From UBA5069 sp964560495 (lineage in GTDB: Bacteria; Chloroflexota; Anaerolineae; Caldilineales; Caldilineaceae), in contig CAZLMM010000004.1 of the NCBI GenBank assembly GCA_964560495.1, forward strand, positions 62,001-126,000: a stretch of 64,000 bases of DNA. The letters are read 5' to 3'. The stretch's first letter is position 1. Each line of letters begins with the position of its first letter. Under the pieces are notes generated by a model. It did no database searches and was not told the origin of the DNA. It saw only the letters and a list, made by a program, of their open reading frames with translations. Positions 54,728-64,000 of the stretch are shown one piece after another. The position numbers were made by a program, and so were the translations under genes.

Positions 54728-56182
54728 ATGCGCATCATTCTCGCCAGCCCAGAGGCCAAAGTCTGGAGCGCCCGCAAGCACATCCCCTTGGGGTTGGGCT
54801 ATCTGGCTGCCGTGCTGCGTGAAGGCGGCCACGACGTGATGATCTACGATGCAGCCGTGGAAGATGTAGGCCTCGACTACTATCTTGACCTGGCTGACGC
54901 CGAGCGCCGTCCAGTGCAGATGATCGGGATCACCGCTACAACGCCTCTCATGCCCGAAGCGTGGGAGATGGCTCAACTCTGCAAGAAACGCGGGCTGATC
55001 ACTGCGCTGGGCGGACCGCATTTGACCATCATGCCGCTGGAGTCGCTGCAAACACCCCATGACCAATACGTAGACTATGTGTTCAAAGGTGAGGCGGAAT
55101 ACAGCTTTCTGGAATTTGTCAACACCATCGAGGCAGGCCGCAAGATGGATGTCCTCCCTGGCATTCACTTTCGGCGCGGCGACGAAATCATCGCCAGCCC
55201 GGAAAGCCCCATGATCCCTGACCTGGATGCGCTGCCCTTCCCGGCCCACGATCTCTTCAAAATCGACCGTTACACCAATTTGCAGCCTCTCACCGACGGC
55301 CTGGACCCCCACGCCCGCTCATTCACCATCCTGACCAGCCGCGGCTGCCCCTACAAATGCACCTTCTGTTCCAAACCAGTGACGGGCGACACATGGCGCG
55401 CTCGTTCGGTGGAGAGCGTGGTGCGCGAATGGCGCTGGTTGGTGCATGGCCTGGGCGCGACGGAGATCGGCATGACCGATGACATCTGGAACCTGAAGCT
55501 GCCCCGCGCCAAAGAGCTTTGCCGCCGTCTTGTCGAGGAGGGACTCAACACAGTGCCCTGGGTCACTGTCCATGGTATGAAGGTGAACCACACCGACCTG
55601 GAACTCTTTCAGCTGATGAAGGCCGCCGGCTGCAAACGGGTGGGCTTTGGCGTAGAGAACGGGGATGAACACATGTTGCGCAACGTGATCCGCAAAGGGC
55701 AGACGCTGGATCAGGTGCGCGAGGCCTTCGCCAACTCCAAAGCAGCCGGCTTGCAGACCATGGGCTTCTTCATCTTTGGGATGCCAGGCGACACGGAAGA
55801 AACCATGGAGAAAACGATTCAGTTGGCCCTGGAACTTGATCCCAAGCTGGCAAACTTCATGTTGGCCGCGCCCTTCCCAGGTACGGTCATGTATGACATG
55901 ATTCAGGACGGCGGCGAGGTCTTTGCCGACAACTGGGGCGATTTCGCCATCCATGAGCAGAAGGCGCGCTTCACCATGCACAAAGATTATGACCCAGACA
56001 TGGTGATCAAGAAGTGGCGTGAGGCATATCGCCGTTTCTACCTTTATCGCCCAGAGCGTGTATGGGAAAAGATGCTGTTCAAGGAGAACTGGACGAACAT
56101 TCCCAACACGGTCAGCCAGATCAAGCGTTTTTTCATCGGCAGCAAGGATCAACTGGCGCCAAAGGGCAAGGTTGCGGCGTAA
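54728..56182 (+). CDS. B12-binding radical SAM protein (paralogue B)
   Basis: A 484-residue enzyme. The B12-type domain is IILASPEAKVWSARKHIPLGLGYLAAVLREGGHDVMIYD; the radical SAM motif is ILTSRGCPYKCTFCSKPVTGD. Further blocks are GFGVENGDEHMLRNVIRKG and FGMPGDTEETM. It ends with a radical SAM-associated helical tail rich in Arg/Trp (MVIKKWREAYRRFYLYRPERVW). Paralogue of the gene at 52371. AAGGAA is 10 nt before ATG 54728. Confidence 0.85.
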   Translation: MRIILASPEAKVWSARKHIPLGLGYLAAVLREGGHDVMIYDAAVEDVGLDYYLDLADAERRPVQMIGITATTPLMPEAWEMAQLCKKRGLITALGGPHLTIMPLESLQTPHDQYVDYVFKGEAEYSFLEFVNTIEAGRKMDVLPGIHFRRGDEIIASPESPMIPDLDALPFPAHDLFKIDRYTNLQPLTDGLDPHARSFTILTSRGCPYKCTFCSKPVTGDTWRARSVESVVREWRWLVHGLGATEIGMTDDIWNLKLPRAKELCRRLVEEGLNTVPWVTVHGMKVNHTDLELFQLMKAAGCKRVGFGVENGDEHMLRNVIRKGQTLDQVREAFANSKAAGLQTMGFFIFGMPGDTEETMEKTIQLALELDPKLANFMLAAPFPGTVMYDMIQDGGEVFADNWGDFAIHEQKARFTMHKDYDPDMVIKKWREAYRRFYLYRPERVWEKMLFKENWTNIPNTVSQIKRFFIGSKDQLAPKGKVAA

Positions 56183-56208
56183 GGGAAACGATAGAGAGTC
56201 AATTGTGT

Positions 56209-56245
56209 ACAGCCCGCCGCCACCCTGTGGAGCGGGCTGTTTATT
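56209..56245. terminator. Terminator between convergent genes
   Basis: ACAGCCCGC (56209-56217) pairs with GCGGGCTGT (56232-56240), then TTATT. The hairpin ends directly at the stop codon of the DUF4058 gene on the other strand, so it can serve both. Confidence 0.7.
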
Positions 56246-57038
56246 GCGAACGTTGCACTTGCTCGACCAACTCTGCCGCCCATGCAGCATCATCTTCGGA
56301 AAGGGGTGGGTCTGCGGGCAGGCTGTAGTCCACAGCCATGTCATAGCCGCCCTGGTCGTAGAGCCTATGGAGGAGTTGGTTCAAAGGCAGAATCGGTTCT
56401 TTTTCGCCTGGCCGCAAGGGGATAGGAAAGCTGGGGATGGGTTGGCGCACATCGAACAGATACAGATCGGCGCGCGGCCGGTACTGGCGGCGGCTGATGA
56501 CGATGCGATAGTCTGACTGACGCGACGCCTTCATAGCAAAGGGCTTGCCAGCGCGCAGCAAGTCGATCTCCACCAGATTGGTCATGCTGGAAAGGACATT
56601 CATGCGCTTGGCTTCATACTGCTCTCGTCCGGCTGTCGAGAGCTTGTTCGAGCGGGAAAGAATCTCGATGACCGTAACAACCACATCAGTTTCGTTGTCG
56701 CGAATCTCCAGATAACGCTCACGCATCTCTTCCGGCAAAGGCAGGGCGCCCACCTCCGGTTCAGCGGCAACGACATCGGCGACCATCGGCCTGGCAATCA
56801 GAACTGCAGAACCGAAACCACCGCTAGGCTCGAACACCAGCGCATCAGGGATGCCAATAAGTTGATCTTCGGGTGGCAATACAGCAAGATATGTTCTTTG
56901 CTCAATCGATACGTGATAGCGTGGCCGCACAAGTGGCTGCAGATGGCGGCGTATATCTACAATGAGTTCGGTATGAACCTGTTCCCAGATTGCCCGTCGT
57001 TCCAAATACGGATCCATTCCCGGAAATGGCGTCGGCAT
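56241..57038 (-). CDS. DUF4058 family protein
   Basis: A 265-residue protein recognised from the family start MPTPFPGMDPYLERRAIWEQVHTELI and from IPDALVFEPSGGFGSA, VTVIEILSRSNKLSTAGREQYEAKRMNVL and NLVEIDLLRAGKP. The pattern ExLSxxNK...Y..KR...L resembles the PD-(D/E)XK nuclease fold as in Uma2, so a nuclease origin is likely; activity unknown. AGGAAGG precedes ATG 57038. Confidence 0.85.
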   Translation of the reverse strand: MPTPFPGMDPYLERRAIWEQVHTELIVDIRRHLQPLVRPRYHVSIEQRTYLAVLPPEDQLIGIPDALVFEPSGGFGSAVLIARPMVADVVAAEPEVGALPLPEEMRERYLEIRDNETDVVVTVIEILSRSNKLSTAGREQYEAKRMNVLSSMTNLVEIDLLRAGKPFAMKASRQSDYRIVISRRQYRPRADLYLFDVRQPIPSFPIPLRPGEKEPILPLNQLLHRLYDQGGYDMAVDYSLPADPPLSEDDAAWAAELVEQVQRSQ

Positions 57039-57098
57039 CGTACACCTTCCTTGATCTGACACTGAACGTTCACTTGCTGCGACCAGAGTATACCACCG

Positions 57099-57614
57099 AT
57101 GAACGATTTTCGCATTTCAGATCCAAACGCCATGTTCGACGCAATCTTGGAACGGCTGCACGCCTATGGCGCGGCCTACACAATCCACGAACATGCGCCG
57201 TCCATCACGATTCAGGATGCAGACGAAACGCTTTGGTTTCCCGCGGAGCGGCTGCTCAAGACCATTGCCTTTCGAGTCAAGAAACGTGGTTGGGTATTGG
57301 TTGGGGTATGCGGCTATAGCCAGGTGGATTACAAAAAGCTGGCTGCAGCATTGGATGTCAGCCGCGACAAGCTCATGCGGCTGACGCCTGCAGAGGTGGA
57401 AGGTGAGCTGGGCTATCAACTGGGCGGCGTGGCCCCCTTTGCGCCGAATGAAGAGACGCGGGTGTTGTTGGATGTGGGCGCGCTGGCATGGCCGACCATC
57501 TACTGTGGCGTGGGACGCAACGATCGCACGCTGGAGATCGCGCCGCTTACACTGGCGCAGGCTGCCGGCGCGCAGGTGTCCATCTTGCTGCGCGGAGAGG
57601 AGTTGGCTGTTTGA
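57099..57614 (+). CDS. YbaK/ProX-type aminoacyl-tRNA deacylase domain protein
   Basis: A 171-residue protein of the prolyl-tRNA-editing fold: YGAAYTIHEHAPSITIQDADETLWFPAERLLKTIAFRVKKRGWVLVGVCG, YKKLAAALDVSRDKLMRLTPAEVEGELGYQLGGVAPFA, and VGRNDRTLEIAPLTL. Members hydrolyse mischarged Cys- or Ala-tRNA(Pro); the conserved catalytic Lys may be that in the LLKTIAF segment. It starts about 60 bp from the divergent DUF4058 gene. Confidence 0.8.
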   Translation: MNDFRISDPNAMFDAILERLHAYGAAYTIHEHAPSITIQDADETLWFPAERLLKTIAFRVKKRGWVLVGVCGYSQVDYKKLAAALDVSRDKLMRLTPAEVEGELGYQLGGVAPFAPNEETRVLLDVGALAWPTIYCGVGRNDRTLEIAPLTLAQAAGAQVSILLRGEELAV

Positions 57615-57715
57615 TCAAATTCGTCACAATTCGCTATGTCGGTCCGAAAATCCCCGATCTTTACACAGTGATTGGATTGGGACGACCGACAAGTAGCGGG
57701 GAAGGCGGCTAGGTC

Positions 57716-58792
<1,077 letters not shown>

Positions 58793-58924
58793 AGAGGCTG
58801 TGCTGCTGCCAGTCTCTTGCAGTCGAGTGACCTAGACGCCTCTGCAATGCCTGCCAAAAATCTGGGACACACCTCACAAGCCGATCAGTTTGCTCATGCT
58901 CATCTGATCTATTACAATCCAATC

Positions 58925-59572
58925 ATGAACACGCTCTCACGAACCGCTTCCATCGGAGCGATTCATCCTCAGTTTCAATTGATTCGTTCCGTCATCACAG
59001 TTGCTCTTTTCTCATTCGTCATGCTGTTGGTCAGCGCCTGTCAGCCGATTCAGCCATTGCCAACACAGGCCGAAGAACCCGACGGCGCTGCACGAATGAC
59101 GCCCGACAGCGCGCCGATCAGCATCACGTTGCCCGAGCTTGGCCTGGAAATTCCAGTGACGCCCATGGGATGGCGGGTGATGGAGGTAAACGGCGAACGC
59201 ACCACCGAATGGGTTGTGCCCGAAGCTGCTGCCGGCTGGCATCGCAATAGCGCAGCCGTAGACGAACCGGGCAACATGATTTTTTCCGGGCATCAGGCGG
59301 CGGGCGATGCGGTGTTTTCGTTCATTGCCGTCGGCGAAGCGTCGCCCGGGCAGGAGATCATCGTGACCGGCGCCGATGGCGAGCAGGTTCGCTACCGAGT
59401 TGTCCAGGTCTCAGATCCACTGCCCATTGACGGCGCATCTCAACAGGAGCAAGAACAGGCGGCGGCGTATCTGGCGCAAGACGGAACGTCGCGTCTGACG
59501 CTGATCACGGGCTGGCCAGCTTTTACGACCTCCCATCGAGTCTTTGTGGTGGCCGCGCCGGTCTCTGAATGA
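58925..59572 (+). CDS. Sortase-like lipoprotein with missing catalytic Cys
   Basis: A 215-residue protein. The signal segment ends in FVMLLVSACQP, a likely lipobox. The C-terminal domain has the sortase fold: ISITLPELGLEIPV, WHRNSAAVDEPGNMIFSGHQAAGDAVFS with the catalytic His123, and LTLITGWPAFTTSHRVFVVAAP with Arg205. The usual TLxTCWP motif reads TLITGWP, so the catalytic Cys is Gly196 (GGC; TGC would be one base away). The protein should be unable to perform transpeptidation and may only bind. No ribosome site is seen before ATG 58925. Its TGA overlaps the ATG of the GT2 gene. Confidence 0.7.
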   Translation: MNTLSRTASIGAIHPQFQLIRSVITVALFSFVMLLVSACQPIQPLPTQAEEPDGAARMTPDSAPISITLPELGLEIPVTPMGWRVMEVNGERTTEWVVPEAAAGWHRNSAAVDEPGNMIFSGHQAAGDAVFSFIAVGEASPGQEIIVTGADGEQVRYRVVQVSDPLPIDGASQQEQEQAAAYLAQDGTSRLTLITGWPAFTTSHRVFVVAAPVSE

Positions 59573-60636
59573 GCGTGGGGCGCAGCATGAGTGACCAGTT
59601 GGCGACCTCCAGCCTTCCTCTCTGTTCGGTGATTGTGCCAGTGTATAACGGTGAGAAGTTCATTGCTCGCTGTCTGGCGGCTCTGTCTCGCCAGACGGTG
59701 TCCCCACAGCAAATGGAAGTGATCATCGTCGACGACGGCTCCACCGATGGAACGGCAGCGCACGTAACAGCATGGATCGGCGCTCACCCCGGCGCAGCAA
59801 CGCTGGTGAGTCAGTGTAACGGCGGTCCAGCCAGCGCACGGAATCACGGCGCCCGCATGGCGCGAGGCCGCTACCTTCTCTTCACCGACGTGGATTGCGT
59901 CCCCTGTGATGATTGGGTGCGGACGTTTGTAGAGCGATTTGCACAAGCGGATCAGCCGGCGGCTATCATGGGCAGCTATACATCCACCCAGCGCGCGCCG
60001 GCTGCTCAGTTTGCCCAGCTAGAATTCGAGGAGCGTTATGCGCTGTTACGCGCACGCCCCACCATTGACCTTGTCGCCACTTATTCAGCTGGCTATCGGC
60101 GTGACATCTTTCTGGCAGCCGGTGGGTTCGATGCCTTGCTGATCATGAATGAAGACGTGGATCTGGCCTATCGCTTGAGTGCAGAAGGTCATCGCCTGGT
60201 CTTCGAGCCAGACGCTGCGGTCGAGCACCACCATCACGAGAGTTGGCTGGCCTATGCTCGCCTGAAAATGGGACGCGGCTACTGGCGCACTCTAGTCTAC
60301 CGCCGTTTTCCCCAAAAGGCGGTGCGCGACAGCTATACGCCACAGATGCTCAAATTACAGCCGCCTTTTGCCTTTCTTGTTCTGGGCGCGCCGTGCCTGG
60401 CTCTCATCTTCAGATCGGCGTATTGGCTCTGGTTGGCGCTCCCGTTCGTGTTCACGACTGCGCCTACTCTCCGCGCTGCAATGCGCAAAAGAAGACCGGC
60501 GCCTCATTGGGTTGTGTGGGGCGAATGGCTGCGTGCAATCGCTTTGACGGCAGGTGTGGTCTCTGGCCTGCTTGCAGCGATTCCTCAGCAGCCCGCAGCA
60601 ACATCGGCGTCGAAGGTGGTTCCCCAGGCCAAGTGA
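59569..60636 (+). CDS. GT2 family glycosyltransferase with membrane tail
   Basis: A 355-residue enzyme. Nucleotide-sugar binding fold: LCSVIVPVYNGEKFIARCLAALSRQTV, VIIVDDGSTDGTAAHV, the DXD-type FTDVDCVPCDDWV, and acceptor-side FDALLIMNEDVDLAYRLSAEGHRL. Two or three hydrophobic segments at the end (FAFLVLGAPCLALIF, YWLWLALPFVFTTAP) attach it to the membrane. ATG 59569 overlaps the sortase-like stop (ATGA); a second ATG lies at 59587. Together with the next gene it belongs to a surface polysaccharide or glycolipid pathway. Confidence 0.85.
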   Translation: MSVGRSMSDQLATSSLPLCSVIVPVYNGEKFIARCLAALSRQTVSPQQMEVIIVDDGSTDGTAAHVTAWIGAHPGAATLVSQCNGGPASARNHGARMARGRYLLFTDVDCVPCDDWVRTFVERFAQADQPAAIMGSYTSTQRAPAAQFAQLEFEERYALLRARPTIDLVATYSAGYRRDIFLAAGGFDALLIMNEDVDLAYRLSAEGHRLVFEPDAAVEHHHHESWLAYARLKMGRGYWRTLVYRRFPQKAVRDSYTPQMLKLQPPFAFLVLGAPCLALIFRSAYWLWLALPFVFTTAPTLRAAMRKRRPAPHWVVWGEWLRAIALTAGVVSGLLAAIPQQPAATSASKVVPQAK

Positions 60637-60639
60637 ACC

Positions 60640-62082
60640 ATGTTCAAACCCGTTCGCGCCACGAGCTATTTGACCACCCTCTTTATCCTGGACATTCTAT
60701 GGGTGCAGGCGTCCCTACAGCTTGCCATGCAACTGCGCTACACGTTGCCCTTTGGCAACGTTGTCCTACCTGGCTGGGCGCCGATCCTCTTTTATGCTCC
60801 TACGTTATGGCTTCACGCGATCGTCTTGATCATCTGGACCTTGAGCCTCAGCTTTGGCTCACTATACGTCGCCAGGCGAGTGGCATATTGGGGAGAGGAG
60901 TTTCAGCGCCTGATCTTGGCCCATTCGGTGGCCAGCCTCGTGCTGGCTGGTCTCCTGTATCTGGCCAAAGCCGAATTGCCGCGCCTCACCTTCGTCTACT
61001 TTTACATTCTCGGCCTCGTGCTCATGTTGGCGAGTCGAGCCTTGTTGCGCTTCTGGCGTCACCTCCATCGCCAGGAGGCTGTCAACCGAACGCGCATCGT
61101 GATTGCGGGGGATGGCCCCGCAGCGCAAACCCTCATCGATCAGGTGCGAAAGCTTCGCTGGCCTGGTCTGCAACTGGTGGGCGTCTTGCGCAGCGAAGAA
61201 ATGTCCACAGAGACGTTGCAGTCTAACGTCCAGGGATTGCCGGTGTTGGGCGACCTGGAAGACGCCGAGATGGTGGCGCGCGCCAGCCAGGTCGATGTTG
61301 TGGTGGTGGCGCTGCCGCGCACGGCGCATCAAGAACTGGCGGGGCTGGTGATGCGGCTCAATCGCCTGCCGGTGCGGTTGTATATTGCCCCGGACTATTT
61401 CGACCTGGCCTTTCATGACGCCACCATCGAACGCCTGGGGCCTGTGCCTCTCATCGGGCTGCGTGACCCGGCCATCGACGGGATGCAGCGCATCATGAAA
61501 CGGTTGATGGACATCACACTATCAGCGATCGGCCTCATGATCCTTGCGCCTGTCTTTGCCGCCATCGCGTTGGCGGTCAAATTGGAAGACAAGGGACCGG
61601 TGATCTATCACACCCTGCGTGTTGGCGAGAATGGCCGCGTCTTTGGCATGTTGAAATTCCGCTCCATGTCTATTGACGCCGAGCGCATCCAGGCGCAGGT
61701 CAATCGGCAGGATGAATCGGGCGTTCTGATTCACAAGAGACCGGATGATCCCCGGGTGACGCGGGTGGGACGCATTCTGCGCCGCACGAGTCTGGACGAA
61801 TTGCCCCAACTGGTCAACGTTCTGGCAGGTGACATGAGTCTGGTCGGGCCGCGGCCCGAGCTTCCCTGGCTGGTGGATCGCTACTCGCCGTGGCAACACA
61901 AACGCTTCGCCGTGCCCCAGGGCATGACAGGCTGGTGGCAGATAAACGGTCGCAGCGATAACCCCATGCACATGCACACAGATCAGGACCTCTATTACAT
62001 CCAGCACTACTCGCTGTGGCTGGATATTCAGATACTTTGGCGCACCATTGCTGTTGTCTTGCGCGGTCGAGGCGCATATTGA
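60640..62082 (+). CDS. Polyprenyl glycosylphosphotransferase (initiating sugar transferase)
   Basis: A 480-residue WbaP/WcaJ-type membrane protein that transfers a sugar 1-phosphate to undecaprenyl phosphate, the first step of exopolysaccharide assembly. Four membrane helices (residues 5-130), a CoA-binding-like domain (NRTRIVIAGDGPAAQTLIDQVRKLRWPGLQLVGVL), a fifth helix (LMDITLSAIGLMILAPVFAAIALAVKL), and the catalytic domain with GENGRVFGMLKFRSM, RRTSLDELPQLVNVLAGDMSLVGPRPE and the QGMTGWWQINGRSDNP ending. It starts 3 bp after the GT2 stop. Confidence 0.9.
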   Translation: MFKPVRATSYLTTLFILDILWVQASLQLAMQLRYTLPFGNVVLPGWAPILFYAPTLWLHAIVLIIWTLSLSFGSLYVARRVAYWGEEFQRLILAHSVASLVLAGLLYLAKAELPRLTFVYFYILGLVLMLASRALLRFWRHLHRQEAVNRTRIVIAGDGPAAQTLIDQVRKLRWPGLQLVGVLRSEEMSTETLQSNVQGLPVLGDLEDAEMVARASQVDVVVVALPRTAHQELAGLVMRLNRLPVRLYIAPDYFDLAFHDATIERLGPVPLIGLRDPAIDGMQRIMKRLMDITLSAIGLMILAPVFAAIALAVKLEDKGPVIYHTLRVGENGRVFGMLKFRSMSIDAERIQAQVNRQDESGVLIHKRPDDPRVTRVGRILRRTSLDELPQLVNVLAGDMSLVGPRPELPWLVDRYSPWQHKRFAVPQGMTGWWQINGRSDNPMHMHTDQDLYYIQHYSLWLDIQILWRTIAVVLRGRGAY

Positions 62083-62113
62083 TGGTCGCCAGCATTCTTG
62101 AGGAAAAACGTTC

Positions 62114-63478
62114 ATGAGAAAATCGACAGAGCGTTCGCCAGTTCCCTTTTGGCGCGTTCGCCGCAACTGGATCGTTTTCACTGCATTCATCCTGGCCGTA
62201 CTTGCGTTGACACTGGGCGTCCCAACATGGGCAACCAACGAGCCTGGCGCGCGCAATCAGACGGTACCGGCGCCCACTCCAACCAGCGAACCGCAGCCCC
62301 CAACGCCCACGTCCCGGCCAAAGGAGGATGACGGTGATGGTGCGCAGCCCCCTACGCCCACACCGACGCCAGATCAAGGAACGCCTCAAGAACCGCCAGC
62401 AAGTTCGACGCTCAGCGGCGTCGTGGCAGCCGAAGCGCTCAACGTGCGTAACGGACCTGGCACCTCCTATCCGGTGATCGGCAGACTGATAAACAACGAA
62501 CGTGTGGAGATACTCTACCGCGACCAGACTGGCGCATGGTGGGTCATCTGCTGCGTGCAGCCGAACCAACAACAGGGCTGGGTGAACGCTTCTCTCATCC
62601 GGCCAGATTTTGATCCAGCTCAAGCCAGTCAATTGATACCGCTTGCACCTGATCTGCCCACTACATCGCCTCCGGCGACGCCAGCGTCTACCATCGCGGC
62701 GACAACGCCGGTCACAGCGACGCCGGGCGCCAGCAGCGATACATTGAGCGCAACAGTGAACGCCGAACGTCTGAACATGCGCAGCGGACCCGGCGTAGAT
62801 TTCGACATCGTGGCGAAGTTGGAGCGTAACAACGCTGTTGCAGTGCTGGCGCGCAACGGGCGTGGGGACTGGTGGTACATCTGCTGCGCCGCCGATACAA
62901 CCACCCGCGGTTGGGTGAGCGCGCCCTATCTGACCTCATCCTTCGACCAGGCCGCGGCGCTGCAATTGATCCCCCTTTTCACGGACACGGCGTCAACAAT
63001 CACCGCAACCCAGAGCATCACCGCAACTGCGCCAGCCACCGAGACAGTTATTGCCTCTGCCGTAACGCCCACATCTACGGCGCTTTCAGCGGCGATGGGG
63101 CTTTTCCCGCCTTTCGCTATGCAAGGAGAACGCGCGCAGATTGTCATCACAGTGACGAATACAACGCCAGTGACCGCATCGAACGTCACTGTGCGCAACG
63201 AACTCCCCCCGGCCCTGATCTTTGTGGAGGCAATCGCACATAGCGGCGCCGTCGAGCAGGAGACAACCGACAGCGGCGCCACGGTCATCGCGTTGCTGTG
63301 GCAGGAGATAGGGTCATCCTCGCAGGTGAGTGCAGCGATCACAGTCGATATTGCCAGCGACCTGGCAGATGGCGCTATCGTGGACAACCTTGCGGCGGTG
63401 ACTGCTGGTAATGCAAACGATGTGACGATTGGCATGTCCATCGGGATGCCGCCAGTTGCGCCGCCAGATTTTCGTTAA
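62114..63478 (+). CDS. Exported double-SH3 and DUF11 protein
   Basis: A 454-residue protein with one N-terminal membrane/signal segment (NWIVFTAFILAVLALTLGVPTWA), a Pro/Thr linker, an SH3-type domain (LNVRNGPGTSYPVIGRLINNERVEIL...WWVICCVQ), a second Thr/Pro linker and SH3 domain (LNMRSGPGVDFDIVAKLERNNAVAVL...WWYICCAA), a third linker and a DUF11 domain (AQIVITVTNTTPVTASNVTVRNELPPALIFVEA). Each SH3 domain holds an adjacent Cys pair (ICC). It probably attaches to or modifies the cell surface; no catalytic motif seen. It starts 31 bp after the sugar transferase. Confidence 0.8.
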   Translation: MRKSTERSPVPFWRVRRNWIVFTAFILAVLALTLGVPTWATNEPGARNQTVPAPTPTSEPQPPTPTSRPKEDDGDGAQPPTPTPTPDQGTPQEPPASSTLSGVVAAEALNVRNGPGTSYPVIGRLINNERVEILYRDQTGAWWVICCVQPNQQQGWVNASLIRPDFDPAQASQLIPLAPDLPTTSPPATPASTIAATTPVTATPGASSDTLSATVNAERLNMRSGPGVDFDIVAKLERNNAVAVLARNGRGDWWYICCAADTTTRGWVSAPYLTSSFDQAAALQLIPLFTDTASTITATQSITATAPATETVIASAVTPTSTALSAAMGLFPPFAMQGERAQIVITVTNTTPVTASNVTVRNELPPALIFVEAIAHSGAVEQETTDSGATVIALLWQEIGSSSQVSAAITVDIASDLADGAIVDNLAAVTAGNANDVTIGMSIGMPPVAPPDFR

Positions 63479-63513
63479 CGCATTGTTGCCGCAAGCCAGA
63501 CCGGAACAAGACC

Positions 63514-64000
63514 GTGCAGCGATACACTCCTCAACGACGCCTGCCTGCCGATCTCTTGTGGGCTGGCGCCGTTGTCTTGGCCGCATGGCTGCTCTATTTC
63601 TTCTCAGTTGCATCCGGCCTGACCTGGGCCCATCAGGGCGCAGATGGCGCCGAGTTGTTGGCTGCCGCCGTTGTCAATGGTGTGCCCCATCCCCCCGGCT
63701 ATCCTCTCTACATGATGCTGCTCCAACTTTGGCTGACGCTGCTTGGCGCACTGCTGCCTGCCAGCGATCTTGCCTGGCGTGGCAATCTGTTCAGCGCATT
63801 CAGCGCCGGCCTGAGCGCCGGCTTGGTGACGCTGACGGCCCATCAGTTGTTGATTCAGCGTCCTGGACGCTGGCTATGGGCGGCGCTGGCCGGGTTGGCT
63901 TGGGCAAGCTCACCTCTGCTCTGGAGTCAGGCGGTCATCACAGAGGTTTACGCACTCCACGCGTTTATCATTGCCCTATTGGGGTGGGTGGTGTTGGTCA
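63514..64000 (+). CDS. DUF2723 membrane glycosyltransferase-like protein (partial, 5' end)
   Basis: The frame starts at GTG 63514 and runs out of the window; 162 residues are seen. After a short basic start, a membrane segment (LLWAGAVVLAAWLLYFFSVASGL) leads to the family loop HQGADGAELLAAAVVNGVPHPPGYPLYMMLLQLW, the acidic plus HPPGYPLY motif of DUF2723/TMEM260-type proteins, which belong to the large polytopic C-type glycosyltransferases using lipid-linked sugars. Three or four more hydrophobic segments follow. Context (sugar transferase, GT2, surface protein) fits. The GTG start is tentative. Confidence 0.75.
   Translation, partial: MQRYTPQRRLPADLLWAGAVVLAAWLLYFFSVASGLTWAHQGADGAELLAAAVVNGVPHPPGYPLYMMLLQLWLTLLGALLPASDLAWRGNLFSAFSAGLSAGLVTLTAHQLLIQRPGRWLWAALAGLAWASSPLLWSQAVITEVYALHAFIIALLGWVVLV

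Noticed and set aside
55319..56344. 341-residue open frame opposite the second B12 radical SAM paralogue
   Set aside because: Antisense shadow without motif.

Overview
The window is a 64 kb chromosomal scaffold piece (one 100-N assembly gap at 34788-34887) that most resembles a Chloroflexota genome of the Anaerolineae/Caldilineae type. This is inferred from content, not from a marker gene. The signs are many Thr/Pro-rich lipoproteins and secreted proteins with META, SH3, DUF11, PA14 and WG modules, DUF4058 and Uma2 proteins, a SufR-like regulator, a C25 peptidase, high G+C, and GTG/TTG starts. No rRNA, tRNA, CRISPR array, phage or transposase gene was seen.

Layout. 1-13.5 kb is mostly minus strand: a META/SH3/TolB-like lipoprotein, an alkyl sulfatase behind a TetR-type palindrome, a SulP transporter coupled to a small protein, a partly decayed export locus (hairpin-less HlyD, ABC-2 permease, no ATPase, truncated DUF1214 gene), an amidase and another META lipoprotein. 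13.6-18 kb has DinB, an MFS transporter, a thioredoxin-CcdA fusion and a DUF218 protein. 18.1-20.6 kb is a polyamine operon (pyruvoyl arginine decarboxylase, agmatinase, deoxyhypusine-synthase-like protein). 20.6-24.6 kb holds a PocR-type regulator and a sulfur-handling cluster (SQR-like flavoprotein, DUF1641, TusE/DsrC-like, DsrE-like). 24.6-28.1 kb has MutY, a zinc-ribbon membrane protein and an ABC-F ATPase. 28.3-36.8 kb is a surface-protein region: a PEP-CTERM-like small protein, a gingipain-like C25 protein and a giant VWA/DUF11 protein crossing the gap. 36.8-38.6 kb has a sigma70 promoter with a LexA-type box, a leader containing an intrinsic terminator, and an FtsK-like ATPase gene. 38.6-46.4 kb has a PQQ-type dehydrogenase, an ABC exporter, a WG-repeat protein and an SH3/PA14 protein.

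46.5-58.8 kb is an iron-sulfur and radical-SAM island: three B12-type radical SAM proteins, MoaA, a SPASM-like radical SAM protein, a SufR-like regulator, an A-type Fe-S carrier, an Nfu domain protein and a rhodanese, with Uma2, DUF4058, DUF2203 and YbaK-type genes interspersed. Two promoters in it, in front of the first B12 radical SAM gene and of the SufR-like gene, share a 16-bp element, the same 18-bp spacing and the same extended -10, which suggests a small Fe-S regulon. 58.9-64 kb is a cell-surface polysaccharide region: a sortase-like protein whose catalytic Cys is Gly, a GT2 glycosyltransferase, a polyprenyl sugar-phosphate transferase, an SH3/DUF11 protein and the start of a DUF2723 membrane glycosyltransferase.

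The observations most worth following are the SOS-box promoter with terminator leader before the FtsK-like gene, the shared promoter pair and Fe-S/B12 radical SAM island, the sulfur relay cluster, and the sortase active-site substitution.
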